Source: Serratia sp. M24T3 (GTDB lineage Bacteria; Pseudomonadota; Gammaproteobacteria; Enterobacterales; Enterobacteriaceae). Taken from it: 64,000 nt of DNA. The notes beneath the pieces are model-generated. The model worked only from the letters and a program-made list of their open reading frames with translations. It had not been told where the DNA came from and did not search any database. Location: positions 97,790 to 161,789 of the forward strand of contig NZ_AJHJ01000010.1 in NCBI RefSeq assembly GCF_000257645.1, in the 5' to 3' direction. Below, piece after piece: positions 1 through 10,497 of this stretch. How positions within the stretch are numbered: position 1 is the stretch's first letter; every line of letters begins with the position of its first letter. The position numbers and the translations under genes were made by a program.

Positions 1-732
1 GCTGAGGTTGTACTTATCTCGGCTGGCGTGGCGCGAAAACCAGGCATGGATCGCTCTGACCTTTTTAATGTTAATGCCGGCATTGTTCGTAATTTAGTTC
101 AGCAAATTGCGACCACCTGTCCCGAGGCGTGTATTGCGATAATCACTAACCCGGTAAATACGACGGTGCCTATTGCGGCAGAGGTTTTAAAAAAAGCCGG
201 AGTTTATGATAAAAATAAACTTTTTGGCGTCACTACGCTTGATACCCTCCGCGCCAATACATTTGTTGCAGAGCTTAAAGGTAAATCTCCGCAAGAAATT
301 GAGGTATCGGTTATTGGGGGGCATTCGGGCGTAACAATATTACCGTTGTTATCGCAGGTTAAAGGGCTCAGCTTCTCGGAGAGTGAAATACAGCAGCTGA
401 CGACACATATTCAAAATGCCGGTACAGAAGTTGTTGAGGCAAAAGCAGGTGGCGGGTCGGCAACCCTTTCCATGGGGCAGGCCGCGGCAAGACTGGGACT
501 TTCTTTAGTGCGCGCGTTGCAGGGAGAAAGCGGGATCGTGGAATGTGCCTATGTTGAGGGGCGCGGTGAGCATGCACGCTTCTTTGCTCAACCGGTGCTA
601 TTAGGTCGAAATGGTATTGCTGAATTCAAAGACATTGGCCAGTTAAGCGAGTTTGAACAACATTCGCTGAATTCGATGCTGGACGTATTACACAAAGATA
701 TCGAGTTGGGTGAGAACTTTATCAATATTTAA
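1..732 (+). CDS. mdh: Malate dehydrogenase, 3' part (5' end outside window)
   Basis: Cytosolic NAD-dependent malate dehydrogenase of the TCA cycle, interconverting malate and oxaloacetate. The reading frame is open from base 1 and encodes the last 243 residues of a protein that is 312 residues long in E. coli, so roughly the first 69 residues, including the NAD-binding glycine motif, lie upstream of the window. Visible family marks are the substrate-binding arginine loop ([14 protein letters not shown]), ITNPVNTTV, and the catalytic histidine in IGGHSGVTI. The C-terminus ends FINI. An intrinsic terminator follows. Nothing suggests decay. Identification is certain; only the start is missing. 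Confidence 0.97.
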   Translation, partial: AEVVLISAGVARKPGMDRSDLFNVNAGIVRNLVQQIATTCPEACIAIITNPVNTTVPIAAEVLKKAGVYDKNKLFGVTTLDTLRANTFVAELKGKSPQEIEVSVIGGHSGVTILPLLSQVKGLSFSESEIQQLTTHIQNAGTEVVEAKAGGGSATLSMGQAAARLGLSLVRALQGESGIVECAYVEGRGEHARFFAQPVLLGRNGIAEFKDIGQLSEFEQHSLNSMLDVLHKDIELGENFINI

Positions 733-767
733 TATTCTTTTTATGTATTCCTCAAGATTATTAAAAC

Positions 768-800
768 AACCCGCCGGGTAAATTCCGGCGGCTTTTTATT
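768..800 (+). terminator. Intrinsic terminator after mdh
   Basis: CCGCCGG (771-777) pairs with CCGGCGG (785-791) around a 7-base loop and is followed by CTTTTTATT. Confidence 0.9.
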
Positions 801-873
801 GTGCTTATTTTAAAATTATTCGCGGTATGCACTGATCAAATAACTTAATAAAATTCAATCAGTATTTAATAAT

Positions 874-1239
874 CTACATCCCCTTCTTATCTGCGTTATC
901 TGCATTTTTACTCTTAACTATTGAATTTTCAGGCAGAATGATATTCTTGGTCGGTACTTTTTCCCGCCCCAGATTATCAGGAAGCTTGCAGCGCATTTTT
1001 CTTTCCAGAAGTTCATCTGTTTCAGGATGATAATAACGGCTGGGCCAGATTTCTGCCGGATGTAACTTCAGTGCATTAGCGATAATCCACTCTCCTTTTG
1101 GCCACGGACGTGACAGCGCATTCGCCAGTGTGGATGAACTCAGGCCCGCGGATCGGGACAATGCTGCCAAGGTGGTACGCTGTTTATGTAACGATGCGAT
1201 TATATCAGCGTGATGCCAATCCGTTCTCCGTAAAAGCAT
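874..1239 (-). CDS. nlp: Ner-like DNA-binding regulator (Nlp/SfsB family)
   Basis: Small transcription regulator of the Ner family, named after the Ner protein of phage Mu. Residues 7-75 match E. coli SfsB/Nlp closely: DWHHADIIASL, then the helix-turn-helix stretch LSSSTLANALSRPWPKGE (residues 33-50), then EIWPSRY. The tail after residue 80 is longer than in E. coli (121 against about 92 residues) and rich in charged residues. It sits, as in E. coli, near ispB. It points away from two Mu-type HTH genes across a 643-base AT-rich spacer. E. coli SfsB was linked to maltose-gene expression, but its target here cannot be told from sequence. Confidence 0.88.
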   Translation of the reverse strand: MLLRRTDWHHADIIASLHKQRTTLAALSRSAGLSSSTLANALSRPWPKGEWIIANALKLHPAEIWPSRYYHPETDELLERKMRCKLPDNLGREKVPTKNIILPENSIVKSKNADNADKKGM

Positions 1240-1333
1240 AGAAAAACTTCCTTATATAATAGGCTTGCAGGTTTTGTTATATGTTTGAGGGGTTAGCACC
1301 CATATTCATTCGGAAGCTATAAGAGCAAATTTC

Positions 1334-1346
1334 TGAACTTAGTTCA
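1334..1346. repeat. Palindrome TGAACTTAGTTCA, candidate operator
   Basis: Perfect 6+1+6 inverted repeat about 95 bases upstream of the nlp start. Eleven of its bases (TGAACTTAGTT) recur at 2322-2332 in the spacer in front of the second Mu-type HTH gene. A shared operator for one of the neighbouring regulators is an inference. Confidence 0.5.
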
Positions 1347-1471
1347 AACCTGTTTCTCAAAAGATATTTTTATTTTTTATTAATAGCCTACTATTTTATT
1401 TGAACCACTAACTGGGTATGTTTGGTCTTCTAATGGTTTGTAATATAAGTGATTTATCGGCGCTCTTTGGG

Positions 1472-1533
1472 TTGTTATCAAATTTTTCTTAATGCAAATC
1501 TTCTTTTTTAAGAAAAGTTAATTGTTATCAAAT
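1472..1533. repeat. Direct repeat TTGTTATCAAAT, two copies 50 bases apart
   Basis: Copies at 1472-1483 and 1522-1533 are identical over 12 bases. Each is followed by a T-rich stretch and then AATGCA. The period of 50 bases is close to five helical turns, so two bound proteins would face the same side of the DNA. Confidence 0.55.
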
Positions 1534-1882
1534 CTTTTCAAAAAATGCATTTTTTCTGAAAAGTGGTGATTGGTCAATATCCGAAATATGGTTACTTAGA
1601 TGAATTTACAGGCTTTTCTATTGTTAGTTCACTCAAAGATTTAACGTAACTTACTTTTGAGCGTTAGATGGTTCTTTTAGTTTTATTTTTCTCCATAAAA
1701 AAGTTTCATCAATATACCTAGGCTTTAATTTATTGATGCACATTTGCATTCGCTAATGGTATAACTTATGCGTTCAATGTAAACGCCTCGCTAAATATGC
1801 CGTGAAAATATGGCTTTTTTAATGTCTTAACAGTTAATGATTTATATCAATCATATTTTTGTATAAATAAGAGAGAATTCTT

Positions 1883-2248
1883 ATGAATCCTGAATGGTTT
1901 TCCGCCAAAGAACTGATCGGTTTTACGGGGCTTCCTTCATCACCTCAGGGGATACATAGCATGGCCCGTCGACAAAAGTGGGTCAGACGACGCAGATTCG
2001 GCGTACAGGGACGTGGAGTTGAATATCATATTGATAGTCTGCCGATCAAAACTAATTCAAATCTTGTGCTTAACGAACCTTCAGCCGAATATTTTTATTC
2101 CAACAACCAAGATCCCTTATTAATCTGGATCGAAAGTTATAAACAATTGGATGAAAGAGAAAGGCAAAAAATGATTACCTTTATTGTTCGCAATGGGATG
2201 ATTGAAGTAATTAACAGGTTAGGGGCTTCGAACGAATTTATTTATTAA
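1883..2248 (+). CDS. Mu-type HTH DNA-binding protein, copy 1
   Basis: A 121-residue protein whose first 55 residues look like the winged-helix domain at the N-terminus of phage Mu repressor c and MuA transposase: EWFSAKELIGFTGLP, QGIHSMARRQ and the wing segment with Arg-rich RRRR, GVQG and VEYHI. The C-terminal half (about 75-115) has ESYKQLDERERQ, a probable helical oligomerisation part. Start: GAGAGAATTCTT precedes the ATG. It aligns without gaps to the next gene (36 of the first 54 residues identical by eye). No transposase or phage genes are nearby, so it is probably a domesticated regulator. Its targets are unknown. Confidence 0.8.
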   Translation: MNPEWFSAKELIGFTGLPSSPQGIHSMARRQKWVRRRRFGVQGRGVEYHIDSLPIKTNSNLVLNEPSAEYFYSNNQDPLLIWIESYKQLDERERQKMITFIVRNGMIEVINRLGASNEFIY

Positions 2249-2483
2249 AGCTTTTAAAATCTATAGTTTTTATATCAACGGTTTGTTTAAAAGAGCAGGT
2301 TTATGTGTTAACTGTAGTCGTTGAACTTAGTTATAGATCCAAATTGTAAATTCTGGTTATAAACTCTCGTTGTGAGTGACCTTTAAGCAAAACGTTGGCC
2401 TATATTATTAGCCTGAGTTGGCAAGTGCCGGGCTGAATTTTATTCTGCTCTTTTTTTGGATTTAAAATAATAAAAGGAATGCC

Positions 2484-2849
2484 ATGAAAAAGGAATGGTT
2501 TGCTGCAAAAGATCTGGTTGGAATAAATGGATTACCCACCACGACTCAGGGTATCCATGGCATGGCCAGAAGGCAGGGATGGGAAACGCGGCGAAGGCTT
2601 GGTGTTCAAGGTAAGGCGGTGGAATATCACATTAACAGCCTGCCTAAAATGATGAAACCAGCACTAATCATTCAAGAAAAATCTGCAGAATATCTTTGTT
2701 CTTCTTATCACGACCCTCTACTTATATGGATTGAAAGTTATAAGCAGCTTAATGATAGAGAGCGCGAGACGATAGTCTCATTTATTGTGCGCGAAGGAAT
2801 GCTGGCAGTAATTAAACGTCTGATGCCTGCACAAGCAGAGATAGAATAA
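2484..2849 (+). CDS. Mu-type HTH DNA-binding protein, copy 2
   Basis: Tandem paralogue of the preceding gene, also exactly 121 residues, with the same motifs (EWFAAKDLVGINGLP, QGIHGMARRQGW, GVQGKAVEYHINSLP, then DPLLIWIESYKQL). The start is supported by AAAGGA eight bases upstream of ATG. The two copies are separated by 235 bases with their own AT-rich promoter-like stretch, so they may be expressed separately. The second copy keeps the aromatic and arginine residues of the HTH, so both look functional. The pair is best seen as repressor-like proteins opposite a Ner-like protein. No phage structural genes accompany them. Confidence 0.8.
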   Translation: MKKEWFAAKDLVGINGLPTTTQGIHGMARRQGWETRRRLGVQGKAVEYHINSLPKMMKPALIIQEKSAEYLCSSYHDPLLIWIESYKQLNDRERETIVSFIVREGMLAVIKRLMPAQAEIE

Positions 2850-2884
2850 GCAAGGCGGCCAAAAACACGGCGCCTTGCTTACTA
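2846..2884. terminator. Bidirectional terminator between the HTH gene and ispB
   Basis: AAGCAAGGCG pairs with CGCCTTGCTT around a loop of about 12 bases in the 43-base gap between two convergent genes. The T tract is short, so termination strength is uncertain. Confidence 0.6.
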
Positions 2885-2892
2885 AATCGCTT

Positions 2893-3864
2893 TTAGAAAT
2901 CACGCTTGACGGCTAAATGAGCGAGACCTTCCAGGGCGAGTCGATAGGGTGATTCTGGTAACGCCTGCAATGCACTGATTGCTTTGTCTGCTTCGTCTTC
3001 TGCTCGTTGGCGAGTGTAATCCAGAGAATGACACTGATGCATGGCTTGCAGTACCGGCTCAAGTAAATGTCTGCCGTTGCCTTGTTCGATGGCCTGGCGA
3101 ATCATGGTCGCCTGTTGCTCAGTGCCGTTTTTCATGGCATGAAGCAGCGGCAGAGTCGGCTTACCTTCGTTGAGATCGTCACCGGTGTTTTTGCCCAAAG
3201 TCTCGCCATCTGCGTCGTAATCAAGCAAATCGTCGATCAGCTGGAAAGCAGTGCCTAAATAGCGCCCGTAGTCCTGCAACGCGCAGACCTGCTCTTCGGT
3301 GCCTCCTGCCAGCATGGCTGAAGCCTGAGCAGCCGCTTCAAACAATCGCGCTGTCTTGCTATAGATAACCTGCATGTAACTTTCTTCGGTAATGTCCGGA
3401 TCGTTGCAGTTCATCAATTGAAGCACTTCACCCTCGGCAATCACGTTGACGGCTTTGGACATCAGAGCCAGCACCGGGAGTGATTCGAGGTCAGTCATCA
3501 TCTGAAACGCGCGGGTGTAGATGAAGTCGCCTACCAATACACTGGCCGCGTTGCCAAAAGCGGCATTGGCGGTGGCTTTGCCCCTGCGCATGTTCGACTC
3601 GTCAACAACATCGTCATGCAACAACGTTGCCGTGTGGATAAACTCTATCAGCGCAGCGACGGTAACGTGCTTGTCACCGGTGTACTTGAGCGCACGGGCA
3701 GCAAGAACGGCAATCATTGGGCGAATTCGTTTACCACCACCGCTAATGATGTAATATCCGAGTTGATTGATGAGCGAGACATCAGAGTTCAACTGCTCGA
3801 GAATTGCCGCATTGACTGCAGCCATATCCTGTTCGGTGAGGTCGGTAATCTGTTCTAGGTTCAT
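2893..3864 (-). CDS. ispB: Octaprenyl diphosphate synthase
   Basis: Trans-prenyltransferase that extends farnesyl diphosphate with isopentenyl diphosphate to give the C40 side chain of ubiquinone and menaquinone. At 323 residues it has the E. coli length. Both aspartate-rich metal-binding motifs are present: DDVVD at residues 84-88 and DDLLD at 211-215, plus the GGGKRIRP substrate motif near residue 42. The gene is divergent from rplU, the arrangement seen across enteric bacteria. The product is essential in E. coli. Confidence 0.97.
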   Translation of the reverse strand: MNLEQITDLTEQDMAAVNAAILEQLNSDVSLINQLGYYIISGGGKRIRPMIAVLAARALKYTGDKHVTVAALIEFIHTATLLHDDVVDESNMRRGKATANAAFGNAASVLVGDFIYTRAFQMMTDLESLPVLALMSKAVNVIAEGEVLQLMNCNDPDITEESYMQVIYSKTARLFEAAAQASAMLAGGTEEQVCALQDYGRYLGTAFQLIDDLLDYDADGETLGKNTGDDLNEGKPTLPLLHAMKNGTEQQATMIRQAIEQGNGRHLLEPVLQAMHQCHSLDYTRQRAEDEADKAISALQALPESPYRLALEGLAHLAVKRDF

Positions 3865-4020
3865 TGTGATTTTTCGGCTGTATTTCTCTTCACCGCAATG
3901 AGAACGGGCTCACATTGGCACATGATGCAATTTGTAGTAATGATTGTACTTGAAAAACGAGTGAGATAAACGCGTTGTAGTGAACTGCGCTTTTTTTCTT
4001 CTTTTCTAGTGATTGTGCTC

Positions 4021-4049
4021 TTGTCATATGCTGATTTTTTGCGTAGAAT
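4021..4049 (+). promoter_or_regulatory. Sigma-70 promoter for rplU-rpmA
   Basis: TTGTCA (4021-4026), a 17-base spacer, then TAGAAT (4044-4049). It lies 75 bases upstream of the rplU start in the ispB/rplU divergent gap. Confidence 0.75.
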
Positions 4050-4075
4050 TCGCGCCCTATTGTGAATATTTATAG

Positions 4076-4435
<360 letters not shown>

Positions 4436-4441
4436 GTTTAG

Positions 4442-4711
<270 letters not shown>

Positions 4712-4741
4712 TTTACTGTCTGAGTCTTGATAGACTGATGT

Positions 4742-4771
4742 AAGCCCCGCAATTAGTTGCGGGGCTTTTTA
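4742..4771 (+). terminator. Intrinsic terminator after rpmA
   Basis: AAGCCCCGC pairs with GCGGGGCTT, with an 8-base loop and a following T run. Confidence 0.93.
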
Positions 4772-6252
<1,481 letters not shown>

Positions 6253-6297
6253 TCTCGTTGCCCGTTCCTTAATAGATTGAATATTAAGAAATATATG

Positions 6298-6328
6298 AAA
6301 GGTCGCTTAATTGCGACCTTTTTTGTTT
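6298..6328 (+). terminator. Intrinsic terminator after obgE
   Basis: GGTCGC and GCGACC pair around TTAATT and are followed by TTTTTT. It sits between convergent obgE and pmrB. Confidence 0.9.
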
Positions 6329-6331
6329 CTG

Positions 6332-7423
6332 TTATTCCAGTAACTGGTGATCCAAACGGGTTTGCGTAAAGGCCTGCTGGGGTATCCAGCACTGCGCGCT
6401 GAGCCCATTACCATCCTGGCGATTGGTTAATCGCAGATGACCGCCGTGCAGGTTAATAATCCGTAAAACAATATTCAGACCCAATCCACTGCCACCGAAG
6501 CGTTGATCGGCGCGTCTAAAGGCCTGTGTCAGCTCTCCAGCCTTTTTCTCATCAATGCCTGGTCCGCAGTCATCTACCTGAATCATAACGCCCTGATCGC
6601 GTTCTGACAGCGAAATCGTTACGTCACTGCCGTGAGGGCTATAGCGATAAGCATTTTCAACCAAGTTTCTCAGCATCAGGCGGAGCAAGACAGGATCACC
6701 TTCAACTGCCGTATGACTGGCAGTCTTTACGACCAAATGCTGTTGATGGTTTGCCAGCAACTCAATCAACTCCGCTCTTAGCGGCTTAATGACGTGGTTA
6801 ATAAGTTCAACTTTCTGATATTGACCCTCGGCAAAGTTCTGACCGGCGCGGGAAAGCATTAACAGTTGTTCCACGGTATGCATCAGTTGATCGATACGTC
6901 CTATCAGCATGTTGCTGCCATCCACGCCTTTCTTTTCCATTAGTTCAAGATGCAGGCGCAATCCTGCCAGAGGCGTTCGCAGTTCGTGGGCGGCATCGGC
7001 GGTGAACAATCTTTCCTGAGCGATGGTCTGAGAGAGGCGAGCTAAAAGTTGATTTAGCGCATTGGTTACGGAAACCACCTCCTGAATTTCGCTGTTGAGC
7101 GGAAGCGGAGAGAGGTTGTCGGCAGAACGAGCTTCAAGACGGTTTTGCAACTGTTGCAAAGGCCTGATAATCCAGCTAATAGCCCAAAAACACAGCAGCA
7201 AGGTGACCGCCAGCATCGTTAGCGAGGGGGCAATCAGTGAGGCAATCGCTTCGGCAATCTCTTTTTCGACGTGAGCATTACGTACTTTGGCCGATAACGT
7301 GTCATTGACCAGCAAATTAATTTGCTCCTGGCTTTCGTGCCAGAGCCAAAAAACACTGGTGAGCTGAGTAACAAATAAAATTAGTGCCAGCATCACCAGC
7401 AGCCGACGGCGCATGCTGTTCAT
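6332..7423 (-). CDS. pmrB: PmrB/BasS-type sensor histidine kinase
   Basis: Inner-membrane sensor kinase of the PmrAB system, which in relatives senses Fe(III), Al(III) and low pH and controls lipid A modification. Of the 363 residues, 8-28 and about 66-86 are membrane helices framing a short periplasmic loop with two ExxE motifs (ESQE at 30-33 and EIAE at 55-58), the iron-binding signature of PmrB. HAMP follows, then the phosphorylated histidine in AAHELRTPL (His146) and the ATPase N, G1 and G2 boxes (DDCGPGID, GGSGLGLNIV). The start overlaps the pmrA stop by four bases. The location between obgE and dacB is that of Yersinia and Serratia pmrAB. A QseC-like kinase is the main alternative. Confidence 0.85.
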   Translation of the reverse strand: MNSMRRRLLVMLALILFVTQLTSVFWLWHESQEQINLLVNDTLSAKVRNAHVEKEIAEAIASLIAPSLTMLAVTLLLCFWAISWIIRPLQQLQNRLEARSADNLSPLPLNSEIQEVVSVTNALNQLLARLSQTIAQERLFTADAAHELRTPLAGLRLHLELMEKKGVDGSNMLIGRIDQLMHTVEQLLMLSRAGQNFAEGQYQKVELINHVIKPLRAELIELLANHQQHLVVKTASHTAVEGDPVLLRLMLRNLVENAYRYSPHGSDVTISLSERDQGVMIQVDDCGPGIDEKKAGELTQAFRRADQRFGGSGLGLNIVLRIINLHGGHLRLTNRQDGNGLSAQCWIPQQAFTQTRLDHQLLE

Positions 7424-8082
7424 TTAGCCTGGTCCAGACGGTAGCCAATTCCGCGCACCGTGTGGATCAAATCCTTGCCAAGCTTACGTCGCAGGTTATG
7501 TACGTGGACTTCAAGAGTGTTTGAGCCCAGATCGTCCTGCCAAGAGTAAAGATCCTGCTGCAACAGCTCGCGATTCACCGTTTGCCCAGCCCGCATGATG
7601 AGTCTTGTAAGAATGGCGAACTCTTTTGGGGTGATCTCTATCAGTTGTTCCTGATGGTAGACCTGCTGCGAGGAGAGATTTAGCGTCAGATTACCGACGC
7701 TAAGCAGGTTGTCGCTGTGCCCCTGATAACGGCGAATCAATGCTCTGACTCTGGCCATGAGCTCGACCAGGGCAAAGGGTTTGACGAGATAGTCATCGGC
7801 ACCAGCGTCTAAGCCTTCAACCCTGTCCTCCAGCGCGTCACGGGCAGTAAGTATCAGCACCGGCAGAGAAATATTCTGACGCCGCCACTGGCGAAGCAGT
7901 GTGGCACCGTCGGTGTCGGGCAAGCCCAAATCGAGAATAATCAGGCTATACTGGCTGCTTTGTAACAGCGCATTGGCTTCGGCCGCGGTAGACGCGCTGT
8001 CGCTGGCATAACTTTCGCCGTTGAGCGCCATGGTCAACCCCTGGCGCAGTAGGTCATCATCTTCGACGATAAGTAGTTTCAT
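7420..8082 (-). CDS. pmrA: PmrA/BasR-type response regulator
   Basis: OmpR-family response regulator, 220 residues. The receiver domain has acidic residues near position 8, the phospho-acceptor Asp51 in LIILDLGLPDTDG and Lys101 in DDYLVKPF; the winged-helix DNA-binding domain spans about 125-218 (ITPKEFAILTRL, NTLEVHVHNLRRKL, TVRGIGYRL). It overlaps pmrB by ATGA, so the two are translationally coupled. It lies 68 bases downstream of dacB in the same direction and may be read partly from the dacB transcript. In relatives it activates arn, pmrC and similar genes; none of those lie in this window. Confidence 0.88.
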   Translation of the reverse strand: MKLLIVEDDDLLRQGLTMALNGESYASDSASTAAEANALLQSSQYSLIILDLGLPDTDGATLLRQWRRQNISLPVLILTARDALEDRVEGLDAGADDYLVKPFALVELMARVRALIRRYQGHSDNLLSVGNLTLNLSSQQVYHQEQLIEITPKEFAILTRLIMRAGQTVNRELLQQDLYSWQDDLGSNTLEVHVHNLRRKLGKDLIHTVRGIGYRLDQAK

Positions 8083-8150
8083 AGCCGCCTTTCACCACCG
8101 CTTTTATCACAGTGCATTGATTAATCTCTATCCTGTGACAACAGCTACTG

Positions 8151-9584
8151 CTAGTTGTTCTGGTAAATATCCCGATACAGGCGACTTTCAAAACGGACCA
8201 AAGGTGCGCGGCGGGTGCGTTGGTCTTCAGGCGGTACGGCATAGCCTGAAAGGTATTGCACAAACGCCAGACGCTGCCCGCTGGCAGTGGTGATAAAACC
8301 TGCCAGATTATAGACGCCAGCCAACGAACCGGTCTTGGCCGAAACTTTACCGTCAACGCCCGCCTCGTGCAGACCGCCGCGATATTGCAGAGTGCCATCA
8401 TGGCCTGCCAATGGCAGCATCGAGATGAAATCCAGCTCTTTATCGTGCTCGGCAATATATTGCAGTGCCTGCATCATAGTTTTTGGCGATACCAAATCGT
8501 GGCGCGACAGGCCGGAGCCGTCTACCTGAATATTATTGGCAAGGTCAATCCCGGCTTTTTGGCGCAGGATCTGCCTCACGGCATCTGAACCTGCGCGCCA
8601 TGTGCCGGGTACGCCGTAAAGCTGATGGCCAATAGTGCGGAATACGGTGTCGGCAATCATGTTGTCAGACTTTTTCAACATCGTATGCAGCAAATCATGC
8701 AGCGGGGCAGATTGCGTCTGCGCCAGCACCGTACCCGCAGGCGTCACGTGGGTCTGACGTTTTAACCGACCGTCGATCTGGATATCAGATTTGGTCAGCT
8801 CGTCTTTGAGGATTTCCCCGGCATAGGCAGCGCCGTCCTGGATAGCAAACGCCAAAGGCAGCGGCTCACTGCGTTGAGTCAGGCAGCCAGTCAACGTAAA
8901 GCGATTAAATTCGCCAGGCATCACGTCCAACTCGCAGTACTGCGCATCAGGTGAACCTTTGGCTAACGTACGGACCTCGCTGAACATCTGCACCGGATAA
9001 TAAGATGCGACGCGAATAAACGCGTTTTCATCGGGTTTCGCCGCGCTATAAAGCGAAACGGAGAAACAGTTGCGGTCGACAATCGCCGCTGCCGGTGGAG
9101 CATCGAAGCACTGGGTAATGTCGTTCCACGGCCAGCCCGGCGCTTTGTCATGACTGGCAAAAACAGAGGTGTCGATGACCACATCGCCGCTAATTTCTTT
9201 GACGCCCTGTTTTTTCAACACAGCGACCATATTGCGAATATTCTGACGCGTAAAAGTCGGATCACCATCAAATCGTGCGACCAGATTGCCATGAAGAACG
9301 CCACCGCTGACGCTGCCGTTGGTTTCAAAAGTGGTATTGAAACGGAAATCCGGACCTAACTGGAGCAAAGCTGCCAGCGCGGTAAATATCTTCATCGTAC
9401 TGGCAGGCAGGCCCATTTGGTCGCCATGGTAGTCGACAACAGGCGTGGTTGAACCAATCTTTTGTACCAATACCGAGAGGTTAGTGCCCTCCGGGAGGTA
9501 CTGCGTATAGCTTTCTACCTGTGCTGCGTTTGCATTAAGAGCAATCGCGCAGGCTAATCCACTGACAATTCGTAAAAAACGCAT
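8151..9584 (-). CDS. dacB: D-alanyl-D-alanine carboxypeptidase/endopeptidase PBP4
   Basis: Periplasmic low-molecular-weight penicillin-binding protein that cleaves peptidoglycan cross-links. The 477 residues begin with a Sec signal peptide (RIVSGLACAIALNANA, cleavage near residue 20). The three active-site motifs of the family are visible: STMK (Ser62-Lys65), SDN and KTGS. The large insert between the first two motifs is typical of PBP4 (class C). It is divergent from greA across 278 bases, as in E. coli. Confidence 0.96.
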   Translation of the reverse strand: MRFLRIVSGLACAIALNANAAQVESYTQYLPEGTNLSVLVQKIGSTTPVVDYHGDQMGLPASTMKIFTALAALLQLGPDFRFNTTFETNGSVSGGVLHGNLVARFDGDPTFTRQNIRNMVAVLKKQGVKEISGDVVIDTSVFASHDKAPGWPWNDITQCFDAPPAAAIVDRNCFSVSLYSAAKPDENAFIRVASYYPVQMFSEVRTLAKGSPDAQYCELDVMPGEFNRFTLTGCLTQRSEPLPLAFAIQDGAAYAGEILKDELTKSDIQIDGRLKRQTHVTPAGTVLAQTQSAPLHDLLHTMLKKSDNMIADTVFRTIGHQLYGVPGTWRAGSDAVRQILRQKAGIDLANNIQVDGSGLSRHDLVSPKTMMQALQYIAEHDKELDFISMLPLAGHDGTLQYRGGLHEAGVDGKVSAKTGSLAGVYNLAGFITTASGQRLAFVQYLSGYAVPPEDQRTRRAPLVRFESRLYRDIYQNN

Positions 9585-9687
9585 TATTTTGAGTATAGGC
9601 TCTGGATAACTACAGGATGACGTGGTGCCATACTACGATGCAACGAACGGGGGTGCAACGTGGGTGAAAGTAAACGATGATCCCAAA

Positions 9688-9716
9688 GGAACTCTACGGT
9701 AAAATACCACTCAAAA
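9688..9716 (+). promoter_or_regulatory. Overlapping sigma-E-like and sigma-70-like greA promoters
   Basis: GGAACT (9688-9693), 17 bases, then TCAAAA (9711-9716) resembles a sigma-E promoter. A TAAAAT (9700-9705) inside it could serve as a sigma-70 -10. E. coli greA is known to have overlapping promoters of these two classes, which supports the reading. Confidence 0.55.
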
Positions 9717-9719
9717 TGA

Positions 9720-9764
9720 AAAACCAATCCTGGCCTGGTGTTTACTCCGGGTGAGGTTTTTTTT
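9720..9764 (+). ncRNA. graL: GraL-like short leader RNA ending at an intrinsic terminator
   Basis: Just downstream of the greA promoter, AACC and the CCTGG segment (9722-9733) can pair with CCGGG and GGTT (9748-9757), followed by eight T residues. Early termination here would yield an RNA of roughly 40-50 bases, the size of E. coli GraL, which is made by attenuation in the greA leader. The position and terminator are seen; the RNA itself is inferred. Confidence 0.55.
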
Positions 9765-9862
9765 GTTTATCGCCAGAGCGAGTCAACCTTAACAGCTTGA
9801 TTTCTACCTGATTATTTCAGGACGGTGTTTTACCGAAAGGACAAAGTTAGAGGCAATAAAAT

Positions 9863-10339
9863 ATGAACCAAATTCCGATGACATTGCGTGGCGCTGAAAA
9901 ATTACGTGAAGAATTAGATCACCTGAAAGGCGTTCGTCGCCCTAAAATCATTGCTGATATCGCAACCGCGCGCGAGCATGGCGATCTGAAAGAGAATGCT
10001 GAATATCATGCGGCGCGTGAACAGCAGGGGTTCTGTGAAGGGCGTATTCAGGAAATTGAAGCCAAGCTGTCCAATGCTCAGATCATTGATATCAAAAAAA
10101 TGCCGGTTACCGGGCGTGTTATCTTTGGTGCGACAGTAAAAGTCATGAACCTGGATACCGACGAAGAGCAGACTTACCGTATCGTTGGTGACGACGAAGC
10201 AGACTTTAAGCAGAATCTGATTTCTGTGAACTCACCCATTGCCCGCGGCTTGATTGGTAAAGAGCAGGACGACGTGGTGGTTATTAAAACCCCAGGTGGC
10301 GATGTTGAGTTCGAAATTCTGAAAGTAGAATATCTTTAA
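9863..10339 (+). CDS. greA: Transcript cleavage factor GreA
   Basis: Binds the RNA polymerase secondary channel and stimulates cleavage of backtracked transcripts. The 158 residues match E. coli GreA: an N-terminal coiled coil (residues 1-75) with the acidic tip DLKENAEY that reaches the active site, and a C-terminal globular domain. It has a 98-base untranslated leader after the GraL-like terminator. An intrinsic terminator follows. Confidence 0.98.
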   Translation: MNQIPMTLRGAEKLREELDHLKGVRRPKIIADIATAREHGDLKENAEYHAAREQQGFCEGRIQEIEAKLSNAQIIDIKKMPVTGRVIFGATVKVMNLDTDEEQTYRIVGDDEADFKQNLISVNSPIARGLIGKEQDDVVVIKTPGGDVEFEILKVEYL

Positions 10340-10410
10340 CAGGTGACCCAGCGGTGGATTTTGTGATGACTACCGCTCTTTTTAACGCGGATTTTGGCGT
10401 TAAAATGAAA

Positions 10411-10433
10411 AAAGGCCCGCGAGGGCCTTTTGT
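10411..10433 (+). terminator. Intrinsic terminator after greA
   Basis: AAAGGCCC pairs with GGGCCTTTT around GCGA, between convergent greA and yhbY. Confidence 0.85.
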
Positions 10434-10497
10434 AAAACCACGTATAGATAGCAACTTTTCGTTAAATCCAAAGCGCTTTTCGTTAAACTCTTAAAAC

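Larger units (their letters stand above)
1240..1882. promoter_or_regulatory. AT-rich divergent control region between nlp and the first Mu-type HTH gene
   Basis: No gene of useful length is seen in these 643 bases. The stretch is strongly AT-rich, with many A and T runs, and lies between two divergently oriented DNA-binding protein genes, so it is the natural place for their promoters and operators. It contains a perfect odd palindrome (1334-1346) and a direct repeat with 50-base spacing (1472-1483 and 1522-1533), listed separately. The function is inferred from position and base composition only. Silencing by H-NS-like proteins is plausible for such AT content. Confidence 0.6.
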
